Positions 1 to 12,800 of a stretch of 64,000 nt of DNA are shown here, piece after piece. The translations under genes were made by a program, and so were the position numbers. Origin of the DNA: Paramacrobiotus metropolitanus (Eukaryota > Tardigrada > Eutardigrada > Parachela > Macrobiotidae); NCBI RefSeq assembly GCF_019649055.1, contig NW_026570383.1:172928-236927 (forward strand), written 5' to 3'. Within the stretch, counting starts at the first letter, position 1. Every line of letters starts with the position of its first letter. Under the pieces are notes generated by a model, which had not been told where the DNA came from, did no database searches, and saw only the letters and a program-made list of their open reading frames with translations.

Positions 1-206
1 TTTTGCTAAGAAGATTGCTCTTTCGAATGAAACTAAGTTGACGTCAATCAAGTGGTGGTCGGATCCCGCGCACCATGGTAAATCAGACTGCCATTTTGTT
101 CAGCCATCCGGTACTTTTTAGTGCACTTTCTAGAAACGAAATCAAGTCGGGTCGGGGCACGAAAAATTCTGAGTTATCCGGAACATTTTCAATTGCAAGG
201 TAGTAA

Positions 207-283
207 CATTTCCGAGCCAGAGTACAGTAGTCTGGCCCGGAAATGTCACTGGACCATATCGCCGGCAGTACTCTGAGTACTGC
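207..283. repeat. Two adjacent short hairpins
   Basis: Bases 207-221 and 231-245 form a 15-bp stem with one mismatch and a 9-nt loop. Bases 265-283 form a second perfect 8-bp stem with a 3-nt loop. Both recur in the right arm near 62985-63056. They lie in an AT-balanced stretch with no recognisable gene and could belong to an old fold-back element. Confidence 0.6.
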
Positions 284-533
284 AGGCCAGATATGGCCCA
301 GAAGCGTGGGAAGATCATGCCCAGATTGGTGATAGAATAGTCTGGCCAGAAAAACCCTAATTCTGGTCCACGATTAACTTCGTATTCCGTTAAGGTAAAA
401 AATGTAGCCGTTTTCCGGCGCCAAAAACGCCGGAGTATTTCGGCGTTTGAAATGTTCGTCCGCATGGGCGATGCCTCCAAAAATTTTCGAGCTTCTATGG
501 ACATGATAACGACTGTGCAACGGCTCCTCTAAT

Positions 534-690
534 CCCAGATTATGGACCAGTTCTTTACAGGAATGGGTGTCATGCCATCTGGTTCTATAGTGTTGTCGTG
601 TACCGAACCGTGGCATGAGAGCGCTCCACAGTCATACTCGCGATACTGATCAATACAGTGTATTTCCTCGCATGAGTGTGGTGTAAGTGA
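534..690 (-). CDS. Possible cysteine-rich exon, left copy
   Basis: Read on the minus strand, this stretch encodes about 50 residues with a SCEEIHCIDQ start, further CGALSC-type cysteines, and a stop after the KNWSIIWD tail. The mirror copy at 62582-62738 keeps the same frame apart from one Gly/Cys change, which is weak evidence for coding. No start codon or neighbouring exon could be assigned. Cysteine spacing suggests a small disulphide-rich (EGF-like or knottin-like) extracellular segment, but I do not recognise a family. Confidence 0.25.
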
Positions 691-1140
691 CCGGAGACAA
701 AAACTTTAATATGAAAATGTTTACGGAAAGTAAACGAAGCATGAGAAAAATCAAAGTATACTTTTATATATACCGAAAACGAAACCGTATTCGTTAGTGT
801 GGTTAAATATATACGTATTTCCTTATGACTTTGCCATTTTCTTGATTTATTACGATAGACCATGGAGACCGCTTCCTTTGGCTGGCTAGGCAAATGCGCT
901 ACCCTCATGTGCCAACAAAGCCACTTTCAGTTAAAATCCCATCAGCAACTAGGTCCCTACTTTAATCTACCTACCGTTAGTAATTCAACTTAGTATCGGC
1001 AGAATTTTGCTGTTGGGCCTAACAGCCAGGCATACCTTTCTGCAGAATTAGAAGATGCGGACTAGAAGACGAATTTGCTGCGCTCCGGTCGCTTCTCTAT
1101 GCGGCGAGACTTGTGTTACCCGGTCTAATAATAATTACAG

Positions 1141-1577
1141 AACTGCCCCTTTTCGCGATATACCTACACACTGGTTAACTTCCCATGTGCGGACCTGCAC
1201 TCCGACGGCGCGCTAGTAGTGGACGTTAACAATCCGGGGTGTATCGTCTACCCTTATTCATACTACGGATCCATGACCATCAAAGACAGCGACAGCGGTG
1301 AACAGCTGGGGGTCTATTATATAGCGGTATGTAGATTTAGAAATTATCCGGTCTGTAAAACCGACTGGGCTTGCCTCACAATGGTGAACAAACGCACGGT
1401 TTCTGCGAACGCGTAGGATGTTATTAACCATGATCTAATAACTATCAAATAAGAAACAAAGATATAAAACTAACTTCTCTTACTTTATAAGTTACAACAT
1501 GCGTTTATTGTATGAGTATTTATTACGTTGTATTTCAGATGCACATGTTTGGCCTGGCATACTGCGTGACGCCATGA
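1141..1577 (+). CDS. Small cysteine-rich protein, 3' two exons, left copy
   Basis: Exon 1141-1326 follows a TTACAG acceptor and gives 62 codons starting NCPFSRYTYTL and ending GVYYIA before a GTATGT donor. Exon 1539-1577 follows TTTCAG, stays in frame and reads MHMFGLAYCVTP then TGA. The segment has six cysteines, several Tyr/Gly, and looks extracellular. The mirror copy at 61689-62125 has identical splice sites and reading frame. Upstream exons (start codon, signal peptide) were not found; the nearest upstream candidate would need an 18-nt intron and was not accepted. No known family is recognised. Confidence 0.45.
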
Positions 1578-2281
1578 TTCAGCAGAATTATCGCAAGGTA
1601 TCGAAGAGGAAGTGACCTGCACTGTTATTTTCTTCTGATACCCAAAATTTTTATGACTGTGGCCTAGGGGAACTAAAATTTCTCGGTTACACTATCATAC
1701 TGCATTTCGTGCGACGTAACGACTGCTGCGTAATACATAGAAACTGCATAGAAACCTATGCAAATTTTTTTAGAAGGTTGATAACAGAATTTTAATTGAA
1801 CCGAGCATAAGAGTATGGTCCATGCAAATGATAGCACTACAACGCATGCGCAAAGAATTAATAAAATCCAACATTTCTAATATTGTTTGTTCAAAATTAT
1901 GGTCCCTTCTACAGAATCCGATTTCGGTACTCGTATTCACGCTTTAAGAAATTCAGCTAAGCCGAAAACAACGGATTTCGTTGCTATAAATGTGTATTAT
2001 TTGTATGTACTAATTTACTTTGCAAGGCACACTGCAAGCCAAACTTACAGTTGTAGAAAAAGAGGATTTTTCATACTTTAAGGATCCGACTGCTCGTTAT
2101 AATGGCAATTGGCAACTATTTAGGAGACACGGAAGCAAGCAGTCACGTCTTACAAACCTTCATATTTATTAAATGGTGCGGTACTGACCATTAGTTGTGC
2201 GGTAATCCTACTGATACGCTAAAAACGGCAGAGCCATAGATTTTGCAGTATACGAAAACGTCGCCAGGCCGGAAGTTTCTC

Positions 2282-2315
2282 GGAAGTTTGTTAACGGGCA
2301 CGGTAACAAACTTCC
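2282..2315. repeat. Perfect 12-bp hairpin, left copy
   Basis: Stem 2282-2293 pairs with 2304-2315 around a 10-nt loop. It is conserved at 60954-60987 in the right arm and lies upstream of the MFSD11-like gene. It could be structural RNA or an old element scar; nothing decides between them. Confidence 0.6.
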
Positions 2316-2587
2316 AAACAAAAGTAAACTATAAAAACTTCTGAAAATACAGGCACGGTTCCGTCAGTTTCGTATGTTATACCGGAAAAGATTTAATAAA
2401 GAAGTGTATGTAACTAGAGGTTTTACTGTAGTTCTAAAAGAGCCAGAATTTAAAAAACTGTGCCAAGAGGTTTATGTTCTAGAAGTTATGCTTATAAATG
2501 AGTGAATGCTCTATAGAGAACTGTCCCTGAGTTATAATTCGCCGGACAGTTCGGTTATTAGCCGCATGTGTACTGTATAGGCAAGCC

Positions 2588-5500
2588 GTGAATGTCGTAA
2601 TACCAGAGTGCGATAAGTTTAGAGAATTTCGTCGTTCAGGCTATTTACAAAGACAACGTTGGAAGATGGAGAAGAACGACGTTAGCGGGCCAGCTCTTTG
2701 CCAAGAGCCAGATTACGCACACTATGTGCTGACTGATAGTGTCCCTGCAACGCCCAGTTTAAGAAGTTTACCAGATCAGCCTTGTAGTACGAAGCGGCGG
2801 AGTCTTATGAACGTCATTCTTCTGGGGTTTGGTTTTATGCTTAATATGGGATCCATACTGACCGCTGGAATGGCGCAGGTAAAGGCTAATTCTGTGCAAG
2901 TGCTCGCAGAACGGCAGATGCTTCGGTATTAAAGAAGCGAATACTTCAGTGAAGCTAAAACCTTAGTCTAACAGTTTACCCGTTTATTGTTTATACAGTA
3001 CATCGGCAACCTCTGAAATAAGCTTAGGTGTGTAATGTAAACGAACTTCCCAGACCCTCTTTTTATTGATAGTCTCTGTTATTTAAAGGTTGTCTTGATC
3101 TTGGGTTTACTAATCCAACTTTCGCTTTTTCCAGACCGTGGTGTTGCACAGTGTGTTTGACGATGCAACCTTGGGATACCTTTGTTTGGCTGTAAATTGC
3201 GGTGGGTTGTCCAGCATTTTGGTCGTCATCTTGTTCCTTTCCTTGGTCTTGATGATAGCTAAAATGCCCATGGAAGATTTTCCTAAAATAAGGTTTTCCT
3301 TGTTTACAGGGTCTCAGGCCATCGCCTATTTGGTTGGTCCCTCTGTTGTAAGTGACCCCAGATCGCAAAATATGCAATAAACCTCCGCTTATCTTATCTT
3401 GTACAGTATTACGACCTTGTGCGAATGACAGATTGACTTTTGCAGTGCTTTTCATGGGACCAAAATTTGCTTTGGTGCTGGGATCCAGTATGTGCGAGCT
3501 ATTCTTAATTAACGTGTGCGAGTAATTAACGCATTACATATACTTACAGATAGATTCTGGAGCGCTACTGCAGTGTGCACAGATAGTTATTACAAAACCA
3601 TTCAAATTTTAGCAATTTGGATAAAATATATGAGAAAGTTTTTCATATTGTAGTTGCCGTCATCGCCAACATTGCCGGTTTAATAAAACCGGTGTACTGG
3701 GTGATTTTTGTGTGTGCTGCCATTTCTGGTTTCGGCGTTGGTATCGTCTGGGCCGTTCAAGGATACTTCTTAACAAGCCATTCTACGCCAAATTAAACAC
3801 GATAGAAAGGTTGGGTAACTGTTGATGATAGATTGTTCTGTTTTCTGATTTACGCCAATTTTTTTGCAGGAATACTGGGATATTTTGGGGATTTCCCAGA
3901 TGTGGTACAGTACATCACGGCTGCTTGTGGAAGCTTGAAACCGTTTATGGGAGTTTTATAGTTTACCAGCCGGAAGTACGTTTTGCGATCTCATGCTGCG
4001 AGGTGCGACAACAATCGAGGATCACACTCGGATAGCCGTCTTTGGTACACTGACGGTGACTGCGACAATAGGAACGCTGGTGTTCATCCTGATAAAACAT
4101 CCATGGAATGCCAAGCAGTACAGACACACGCAAAGTAAGCCTTCAAAGTTAAACTGCTGCTACGCCTTTTCAGCTCTTTTCGGTTTTGCCTCAATTGTCT
4201 CTTGCGATGGCAGTCGAAACTGCTCATATTGATAGTGTCAAAGCACATTTTTTCTTATGACAAATACCCGTCTGAACCGGGAAACAAATGTCTTCAATGT
4301 TTTGTTGAACAGGATGGGAGCGAAAACTCGTACTTTGGGTATGGGCCTGTCAGTTCACTGGATATGTCAGAAGATGGTTTTCGTCAGCGAGCTCTTGAAT
4401 TATTTGCAGAATTTGCAGCTGCGACTCGTTTAGGTTGTAAAAGGGATGCAGTGCTCATATTTCTTCTACATTGGTAAGTGATTTTTCTCGAAATGGGTCG
4501 TACAGTTTGTCACGCTTCGAAATCTTGATAGGTTTTACGTCGACTTTTTGGTCCAGTGTCAACGGCACACCGCGCTCTCGGGAACGTACGAGCTTCTCGT
4601 TGGATGGAGTGTTCCAGGATTCCAGAAAAACAGGTGTGGCTTGCGCTGCGAACATTGTAAGAAAAAATAGTGTCAGTAAAGGTCGTTGTTGCAGGTGGTG
4701 TGTTCCTGGGAATATTCGGTGCCTGGTCCCATAGGATGGGACGAGATGTGTTTCTTGTTGCTGGATTCGTTGTGCATTTGACAGCGTTCTATTTGATTTT
4801 CTTAAATATGCCTCCGTTGTCGCCCCTGCAGATGACCAGCGACTTATCTTATATTGGGCCAAAGTAAGTCAAATTTAACAACGTTCTTGACGTTTAAGTT
4901 GCAACCGAGATGATGCCTACCCTTGTGAAGTTTCATTTGCTTTTCTTATGTCTTTTTTATGTTCTTAGGTATTTCTTTCTTATTTCATTAAACAGCACCG
5001 TATTTTTCATCTATTGCAGTCCGTACGTCGCCATGCTTTGCACAGCTTTAATAGGATTTGGTGAGACATAAGACGCCATATTACTAGTTGAAACTGTTGT
5101 ATACATGCAGTTTTCTTTGTAGGCGATGCAATTTGGAACAATCAGGTGATTAATAATTGTTCAAGGCTGAATCGATTTACCGATTTCCATACGATGCAAT
5201 GGATGTCGAGATAGAAAATTAAAACTAGTGACCCGATACATGGTACCAGATTTGAGTATCAGGGAAATCGAGCGCACTTCAGAATACTCTTCGAGTTGCT
5301 TATTGCACTATGTATCCAGTTTATTAGACTTTTTGGAATCTCAGTTGAGTCCTCACATTACTTCGATAAATTTCGTCCAAAAACAGCTTGTGCTACTGTG
5401 GACAAATCACATAGCCACATTTGCCATACAGCAATGCGAAAAAGTGTTTACGAGTACGCGAAATTTAAACAAAAGTTCCCGTACATGTATTCGGTGCCCT

Positions 5501-5964
5501 GTACCGCGTCACTTCCCTTAATTATCTAGCAAATTGTTTCCATATAGCTTGCAAAACGTATGTCAGATGTAATACCGGTTTTGCTCTGTACTTCGTAGTT
5601 AATGGCGTATTTGGGAAGCGCTTAATTTATCCTTTTCAAACGGTTGCTGCTTTCGGAGTCTATCAATTTATGACGGTATGTTATTATGAACACCAAAGTT
5701 TTTCTGTAATTTGCAGCCACATATCTGCAGTTTAGTAAATTGTTTTTTGGATTGTAGGCTATTGGCAATGTTATCGCAGCCGGATACTCTACCGTATTAG
5801 CTTTGCCTTTTCAACTTTTGATTATGGTGGTGACCGGCATTCCGGCCTTGGCGGGATACTGTTGGTTAGAATGGAAAACATTTCTGAAAAAGGGATTCTC
5901 CAGTAGTGGAGGACAAAAAGGAGTGGAAATGAGCCACTCGCTCCATCGTTCAAAGACTGGATAA
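2588..5964 (+). pseudogene. UNC93-like MFSD11-type membrane protein, left copy, disrupted
   Basis: This is a major-facilitator-superfamily, UNC93-related protein of the MFSD11 type, with multiple membrane spans and a poorly known function. Recognisable blocks in order: RRSLMNVILLGFGFM (first span, exon ending 2878), TVVLHSVFDD (from 3135), GPSVV, MGPKFALVLGSS (from 3446), KPVYWVIFV (about 3652-3795), TGIFW (about 3870), IAVFGTLTVTATIGTLVF, FYLIFLNMPPLS (about 4800), and a last exon reading LPFQLLIMVV to the stop at 5962-5964. Against the right copy it has one T fewer at the start of the 3446 exon, one G fewer near 3890, 5 extra bases near 5615 giving a frameshift and stop, and scrambled exons at 4270-4640. 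AATAAA lies at 6022. The start at 2588 is uncertain; Met at 2666 is an alternative. Confidence 0.7.
5226..5521 (+). mobile_element. Short inverted-repeat element inside an MFSD11 intron, left copy
   Basis: The intron between the ...DAIWNNQ and LMAYLGS exons holds a block that starts GTGACCCGATACATGGTACC and ends with its degenerate complement (GGTGCCCTGTACCGCGTCAC) followed by TTCCCTTAA. These ends match those of the larger insertion in the mirror intron at 55499-57995. The terminal sequences resemble those of the two elements at 56552-57531, so all are probably one family of non-autonomous DNA elements with TTAA-flanked ends. The middle is about 130 bp here and about 2.3 kb in the right arm. 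The open frame it carries is probably fortuitous. Confidence 0.55.
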
Positions 5965-6872
5965 TTGAATCAACAAACCACGTGCAACAGGAACGCCTCT
6001 GTAATTACACACTTCTAGTGCAATAAACCGGAAACGATGTGGTGGAAAGGCCTTAAATCAGTGCAATTAAATCAGTTATGCCTTAAATCAGTGCACTTCT
6101 TTTTCTTCGTACTACGAGTACGTGCATTGTAGGAATTTATCGGCCCAGAAAAAGCCTAATTTTGAAATAAAATCTCTTTGCTCAGAACAGTGTAGATTTC
6201 ATTGAGTACAAGTACTATGATTAATAAAAGCGATCGTTTCGCGAGTTCTTAAATCCTCGCAATATTCTTTTAAATAAAGGTAGTAAGCAATTATCTGTTA
6301 ACCGTATTGCCGTTTTGGAAAGCAGTTGCTGTTTGTGGCGCTTTTGTCAAAATTACATCCGATTGAAAATCAGCCACTGGTATAGTTAGTTTTTCGTTAT
6401 TATACGAACCAGCTGCAAAGTGCGCTGTATTAACAGCTTCTGGTATATATCTGTACGATCGTTTACGGGTAAAATTGTTCCAATAATTGCCGTATTTGAA
6501 ACGGCTATCATACTTCCATGCACTGCGAACAAAATTAATGTTGTGTTCTTGTGGGAAAAATACCGTGCGTAAAAGGAACAAAGTACACATATGCATAACT
6601 GAAGATGCGGTAACTCTAATTAGTCCTCAACCAGTGCGAGTCAAATAGTTCTGTACTTGTTACATAGTTAACTGTTCCGAACGGCTAGCCATACGCGCAA
6701 ATGACCGTCCAATAGACAAGCAGCATGCTTGACAGGTGCAAAAGCGTGGTTTCGAAGGACAAAAAACCCACAAGGAGTTACGAAAAGGAGAGTAGCAAAA
6801 CGGAATTATATTCAGCAATGAGATCCATTAAAATGTACAATGTCCCGTTAGTTTCTACTGTGGTGTCTGTTT

Positions 6873-9800
6873 TTATTCCGGGTGCTCCAAAGTGGCCTCC
6901 ACAGTGGTCTGCGAGCCAGATGGCGGGACTTCATCCAGAGGTGGCGGTTCTTCCACATTCTCCGAGTTAAGCCACCAGGTCACCATTGGACCAATTCCCT
7001 GTAAAGACAAACTAATAAATAGCCAAGAAAACCTATAAGTATGCCGGATTGGATGCATGCAAGTGATCTATCATACAGATACGGAATACAAACTGTATAC
7101 TACTGCCCGTTCAGCAAGAGGGAATTTACCTTGACATCGAGTTCACCGCGCAACGTAACGTCGAAGGTGCCGAAACCATCCAGGATGACTTTATTGTCGT
7201 CGCTAATGTGGATTTTTAATGCTGTGCTCAACAACAACGCTCCCGTTAACATTTTTTATCACGTTTACGCTAATGCTTCACTGATTTGTAATATTATTAT
7301 TATTATTATTACGGCACAAGAGCAGACAACCCCGAAGGGACTTCAAGTCTGGTCGAACAAAAACAATTTTCTGCTAACAAAATATTTAGGACAGATTGAC
7401 AGATCTGAGTACAAATTTGAAAGAAGGTACAGAACTGGCTTCGATAATTTTAGGATTGACAGCAAGAATTTTTAGTTTCGCTGATTTGTGATAGTTTATG
7501 TGTACCTTCACCCATGCTTTCCATTTTGTTGGCAATCGTCACCGTTACTCCAAATCTAAAGAAACAACACGTATGTGATCTTCCGCACGCAATAGAATAG
7601 AGTCGACGAGCAATTAGTAATAATATTATTCAACGTTTACAATATGCAAGTCTCGCCTATTTGTCATTATCTATTTTCGTCCACTCTGTGCTCGGGATCG
7701 ACGCCACGATGCAACTGCACTGTTTTACGATTAGATAATTTTGGTAATATGCTTACAAGCAGTAGCGTGGCATCTTCAGTCCCACTACCCCAGCGACAGC
7801 CGGTCCGGAGTGATTGCCAATACGCAGTCGCAGTTGCTCCGTGGGACGATGGCGGATTCTGAAGCGTTTGATCCCCTCCAACAGCATCAGGGAGGTGCGA
7901 GCGATCTCGCGAGCGTGCAGGTTACCGTTGCGGATGGGCAGTCCACTGACAACCTGTTAAATCAGACCGATGATCAGCGGAGCACACAAATTATATCACC
8001 GGTAGCGTAAATCCGTGCAGTTTACCATGTATGCATCCCCAATCGTTTCCACTTTATACACATCGAATCCATCCAGAATGCCGTCGAACAGTGCTGAAAA
8101 ATTGAAAGCGTAATTTGTATTAATGAAGCCAGCTGGTGCGCTTTGGTTAAGTAGCGACTCAGGTTCATGCGCTGAAAGCGTTTACTTACTGTAAAGGTCA
8201 TTCAGCAGATCGACCACTTGCAGCGGTGTGCTAGACGCCGACAGCGTGGTGAACCCGACAATATCGCTGAAATAAATGGAGCACTCATCGTAAGCTTCCG
8301 GTTCCACGGTTTCTCCTTGCTTCAAGCGGTTGGCCACCGATCTAGTTCAGAAAACGTTTTTGTTTTCCAGTACTGCCGTTAATAATATCACTTTCGGCGT
8401 TTTTACCATACCGTGGTAAGACCTCGAACAGGAGGTTCTCCGACTTCTGCTTTTCCTGGTAAACTTGCTCGGTACGCAGCATCACCAGACCCTCCAGATC
8501 CGTGGCATAGGCTTCCATACGCTTCATTAGATTGTCCATAAGATTGCCTTGTTCCGCCCCAGGAATTTTCTTCAGCTGGCCTTTGATGTCTTTCAAAGTG
8601 GGACGCGCTTCCGGTGCCTCGCTCCATGAGTGCTCCATGATGCTGCGCAGTTCCGGGGGACAAGCGTCACCCGAAACATGTGGACGCAGCGGCGGGTCGG
8701 TGCCTTTCGCCACTTGTGCCACAATGGCTACAATACACATACTATCACTGCTTTAGATTTTATTTAGGTGTATAATACAACCCGTGCGGAGTACGTAGAT
8801 TAATATAAACCTGGGAGCGCTGGGACATTAGTAGAAACATGAAAGTTTACTGGTAACTTGTGGTAAGGAAGAAATATACTGCCGTATAACCGTACTTTCA
8901 ACGGTATTTTATTATCGTGATTCGAGCCCATTTTTGAAACTTAAAAGCGTACCGTATGGTTCCATAGGTAAGCGAGCGGGATCCGGCGAACCGTATGGAT
9001 GGCATCGTAGCACTATTTCTTGCAGGATGATCGCAAAACTGTAAACATCGCCTGTAAAACAAAAAGGAAACATCATATATTCAGCGCATACACCACCTAC
9101 AGATACGGTTTAATAAGAATTTTCGTCCAATTGACCTTCTGGAGTTCCTTGCGGCGGCATCTGCGCTCGCAAGTGCTCCGGAGCACGCCATAACAGCCGT
9201 CCTTCATCCGTTTTCGCCAGCTCCACATTCTTATTCAGGAACGGTTGCAGGAAACCCAACCCGTAATCCGTAATCTTTAGTACGAACCGGTTGTCGATCA
9301 CACAGTTGGAGCTGGTCAAGTTGCCGTGTGATTTAATGGGTGAATCATGGAGGTATGCCAGGCCCTAGAGTACCCAACATACAGCACAATATCTACCGAA
9401 GTGTACAGTAAGTAAGAATTAAATTATTAGGAAACAACTTTTTACCGATACAATGTCACCGATCAGGGAATACCGGAACGACCAATCCAGCTTGATTGCC
9501 TCATTCTCCAGGACATCGGCCAAACTACCTTTCTGGCAGTATTCGAACAGCACCTGCACCTGGGCGTCTTCGACGGCGATACCCACCAACGGGTTCATGT
9601 TGTCATTGTTGATGTCATGTAACTGCAATCAAAAGCCATAAAATATCATTTAGCATTGAGTATCTGTAAAGTGTCTGGCATTACCTTTTTGATTTCTTTC
9701 AGTTCTTTGCGCGTTGCATGGAAGCGTCGCGATGTCTGCAGTTTCTTGACACACACCACTTTGTTCTTGTACTGTGCGGTTTTGGCAAACACTTGCGAAT

Positions 9801-12800
9801 GCCCACCAGCGGAACTTGCCCCGTCTGCGACGCTCTGCGGAGTAACAGAAAAACCAGTGAAACGGAATCGATCGATTTGTGGGTGACCTTTGTAAACAGA
9901 GAAAATCGTTCACATGGCGCTTACCATATTGCCTAGGCTTAATCGGCTGATAGACACGGAAAGACCATGTCGGTCTGATTTGGCGCTGATTTCCTCGGGA
10001 GGCACTCTCCACCATGGATCATTAATGGCTGCTTCCAGTTTACGCTTTCTAAAATATACAACAACATCGCACAACAAGTTTATTTCGTAAAAAAAGTAGT
10101 CAAGTTCTCACCGGTAAACGAGTAACGCAATAACCGAGACAATCCCCACGAAAATTACTGCGGAGACGACGGACGCGGCCAAGATAATGTTTTGCTCTGA
10201 TGCGATTAACAATGTCATGAAGAAGTCACGGTATGCGAAGAAAGAATCCTACAAGTACCCCGAATGCAGACTGCATCGTTGTCGAGGTATCCACAGCGCG
10301 GTCGGTTAGGTGGCGGCGAATCGCGGTTGTACCACTTGATTTCGCGTTCTTTTCCCTCACTGGTCAGCACCGGGTGGATGCGCCGAGTGTCTGCACGGTA
10401 CTCCAGCACCGGCTGCAGCACAATATACAGACAAAATTACTGGTTGGCGTACTGTTTCACTGTTTGGAAGCATTTGCTCATATAATACTAAGAAGCATTC
10501 TCTGGAATTCTCTTTAAGCGGAAGATGAAGTTACATCGGGAACCTTGTTGTGACCGCCTGCTCTGACAATCTTGTCAAGAGCGTACAATGACTGCAGATT
10601 TAATGGAGAGTGATTATGCTTCCTCTGAATCTAGTTTTTAGTTCGTTCCTTCTAACGTACAGAATGGCCTAGCGTCTAATAAGCGTAGTCTGTGATCCGT
10701 TTTCTCAGTTCTGTTAACTGCAGTTACAGCTGCACTGGTGACCTGTGACCTTTGTGAATCTGCGCAATTGGCACCTTAGTCGAATCGCAAAATAAGCAAA
10801 TCGAGTGAAGATGCTTAAGTGTCTACAGCCTCTAGAGCGTTACTGGACAATCGGCTTAACACAATGTGACCAACCTGAAATTGACCGCTGTTGTAATCCA
10901 TCTGCGCGATCGAGTAGTCCGATTCTCGGTCACCGTTGGCATTCATCACGATGCGTTTCCCCTCCAGATTAAAGGTTCTGTTCCACATTTTATGAGATAT
11001 CTCTTCGCCGGCCGATAAGTTGCCACCGCCGGCGTATGTTTCATTCAACACCTGCACACTTCTTCATTTAAAACTTGTTCAACATGATCAAGCATAAATG
11101 CAGATGCATACTTGTCCGTAGATCAGAAGTGCTTCGTAGAATCCCAGCGCAAAAGGGTTAGCCTAAACGCAAAAACATCATGCAAAGCAGTAGCCTTAAC
11201 AAAAAAACAGGTGTTTAACCGCCACTAACGATTTCCCGCTGGTTTGGCCGCGAGCCGTTCACTGTGTAACGCTCGCTGTTGGAGACATTGAGGAGAAGCT
11301 GCTGGGTAGTTTTCTCGCTGGCATCTTCACGTAAGGACATGATGAACATGGACTTGTAGGCTTCTTTGGCCTCCTGTTTCCCATTTAAATGTCAATTAAC
11401 GTAGAAATACGAGCAGATCTTTACAAATTACCTTCAAATATCTACGTCCATATTTTATCAATAATTTCCTATCTTTTTATTTTTGTTGTTAATTAATTTC
11501 TGCATCGCATTGTCATTTTTATTTATTTATTTTTGTTACTCTTGCCTGCTCTACATCACGTGGATTACCTCGTCTCTTCCATCTATGTTGCCGGTATTCC
11601 ATGAGCTATTCCCGAAGAACGTGGGGCTACGGTACACTTCGAGGGCAAAATAAACCTGCAAATCAAAGCATGGAACGATACAGCCCGTACAACGAATGCG
11701 TGGTCTCTAGCAAAGTCTTACATATTCGCCATTTGTCATGTTCTTTTCGGATGCCATTAACTGTAAAAAAAGCAACAGTGCTTGTAGCTAAAATTTTTGT
11801 AAATTGTAGATCTTGTACAGCTCCAACAAAATCTAAAGTTTTTCCGAGAATGCTTGGTGTTCATATAAACTATCAACGCACCATAATTTGCCGGAAACGT
11901 CTACTTTCAGCAACAATGAAAATCACTGCAAGCAAAAACACACGAGCCGTTTGTAATCAAGTCAAATTCCCGGTAGAGCGCATGTATAAATACCTCTCGT
12001 TACCAAACGAAGCTGTCCCAGGTAATCGGACAGATTCCTCCTGTCGTCTGAGTTAACCAAGTAATGCGACGCGTTTATGTTGTTCTTGGGCAGTGTTGTC
12101 TTATCTTTTAGATCATAGCACAGTGGCAGAAACAGAGAAAGGTTGTCATTGGACGCGTCACACAGTACGCCGATGGAATTATACTGATACTTCCCCAGTA
12201 GTTTCAGGAGAAAGCTGGCGAAATTCTCCGGTGTATAGGGCGACAAACGCGTCAGGGTCGGGTACCGGGTTTTATTGAAAGCCAGCGCACTGCCCGGGAC
12301 CCTGCAGTTAAGCGTACATACGCGTAACGTTAATTGAGGTTATTTTCGTATTTAACTCTACCCAAAAACATCAGTTACCCAAAGATCAGAGGCTTGTCCC
12401 AAGCTGCAAAAGATTGCCAAGTTATTTTCCAGATAGTTGTAGCACATTTTCAACTAAGGATTACAAAATGCGCTGACCTTTGGCTAAGCTAGCTACGGAA
12501 TTTCCTGAAATGCTGCAGCCTATAAACAGATGAATTCAATCCCTATGAATTTAGTATCTCTTGTTGCAGTTTATGAAATAAATATGAAATCTGGTACGTT
12601 AAAGCCAACAAAATTAAAACTTGTTTGTTTTTTAAAGGTCATGTCATGATTGCATATAAGTAACGTTAATTAGATCTGTCTGGTTAGTTAGGCAGGTCAG
12701 TTTCTTGTTACTTTGAACAGTAAGGGTCTACCACTTATATAATATTATGGTGACGGCTAAATTTCGATTCACTAAAACCATGCAGACCAAAAGGCCCCAA

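Noticed and set aside
142-616. Minus-strand frames at the outer edge of the left arm (upstream part of 142-504 and 374-616)
   Set aside because: Frames overlap, differ between arms by indels (for example 5 extra bases near 448), and have no recognisable motif. Only the small cysteine-rich part was kept, at low confidence.
1026-1140. An extra upstream exon for the small cysteine-rich gene
   Set aside because: Joining would need an 18-nt intron at 1123-1140, and candidate frames change phase; not enough support.
7644-9936. Plus-strand open frames across the left cyclase region
   Set aside because: They are antisense shadows of cyclase exons; exon limits and residue conservation are explained by the minus strand.
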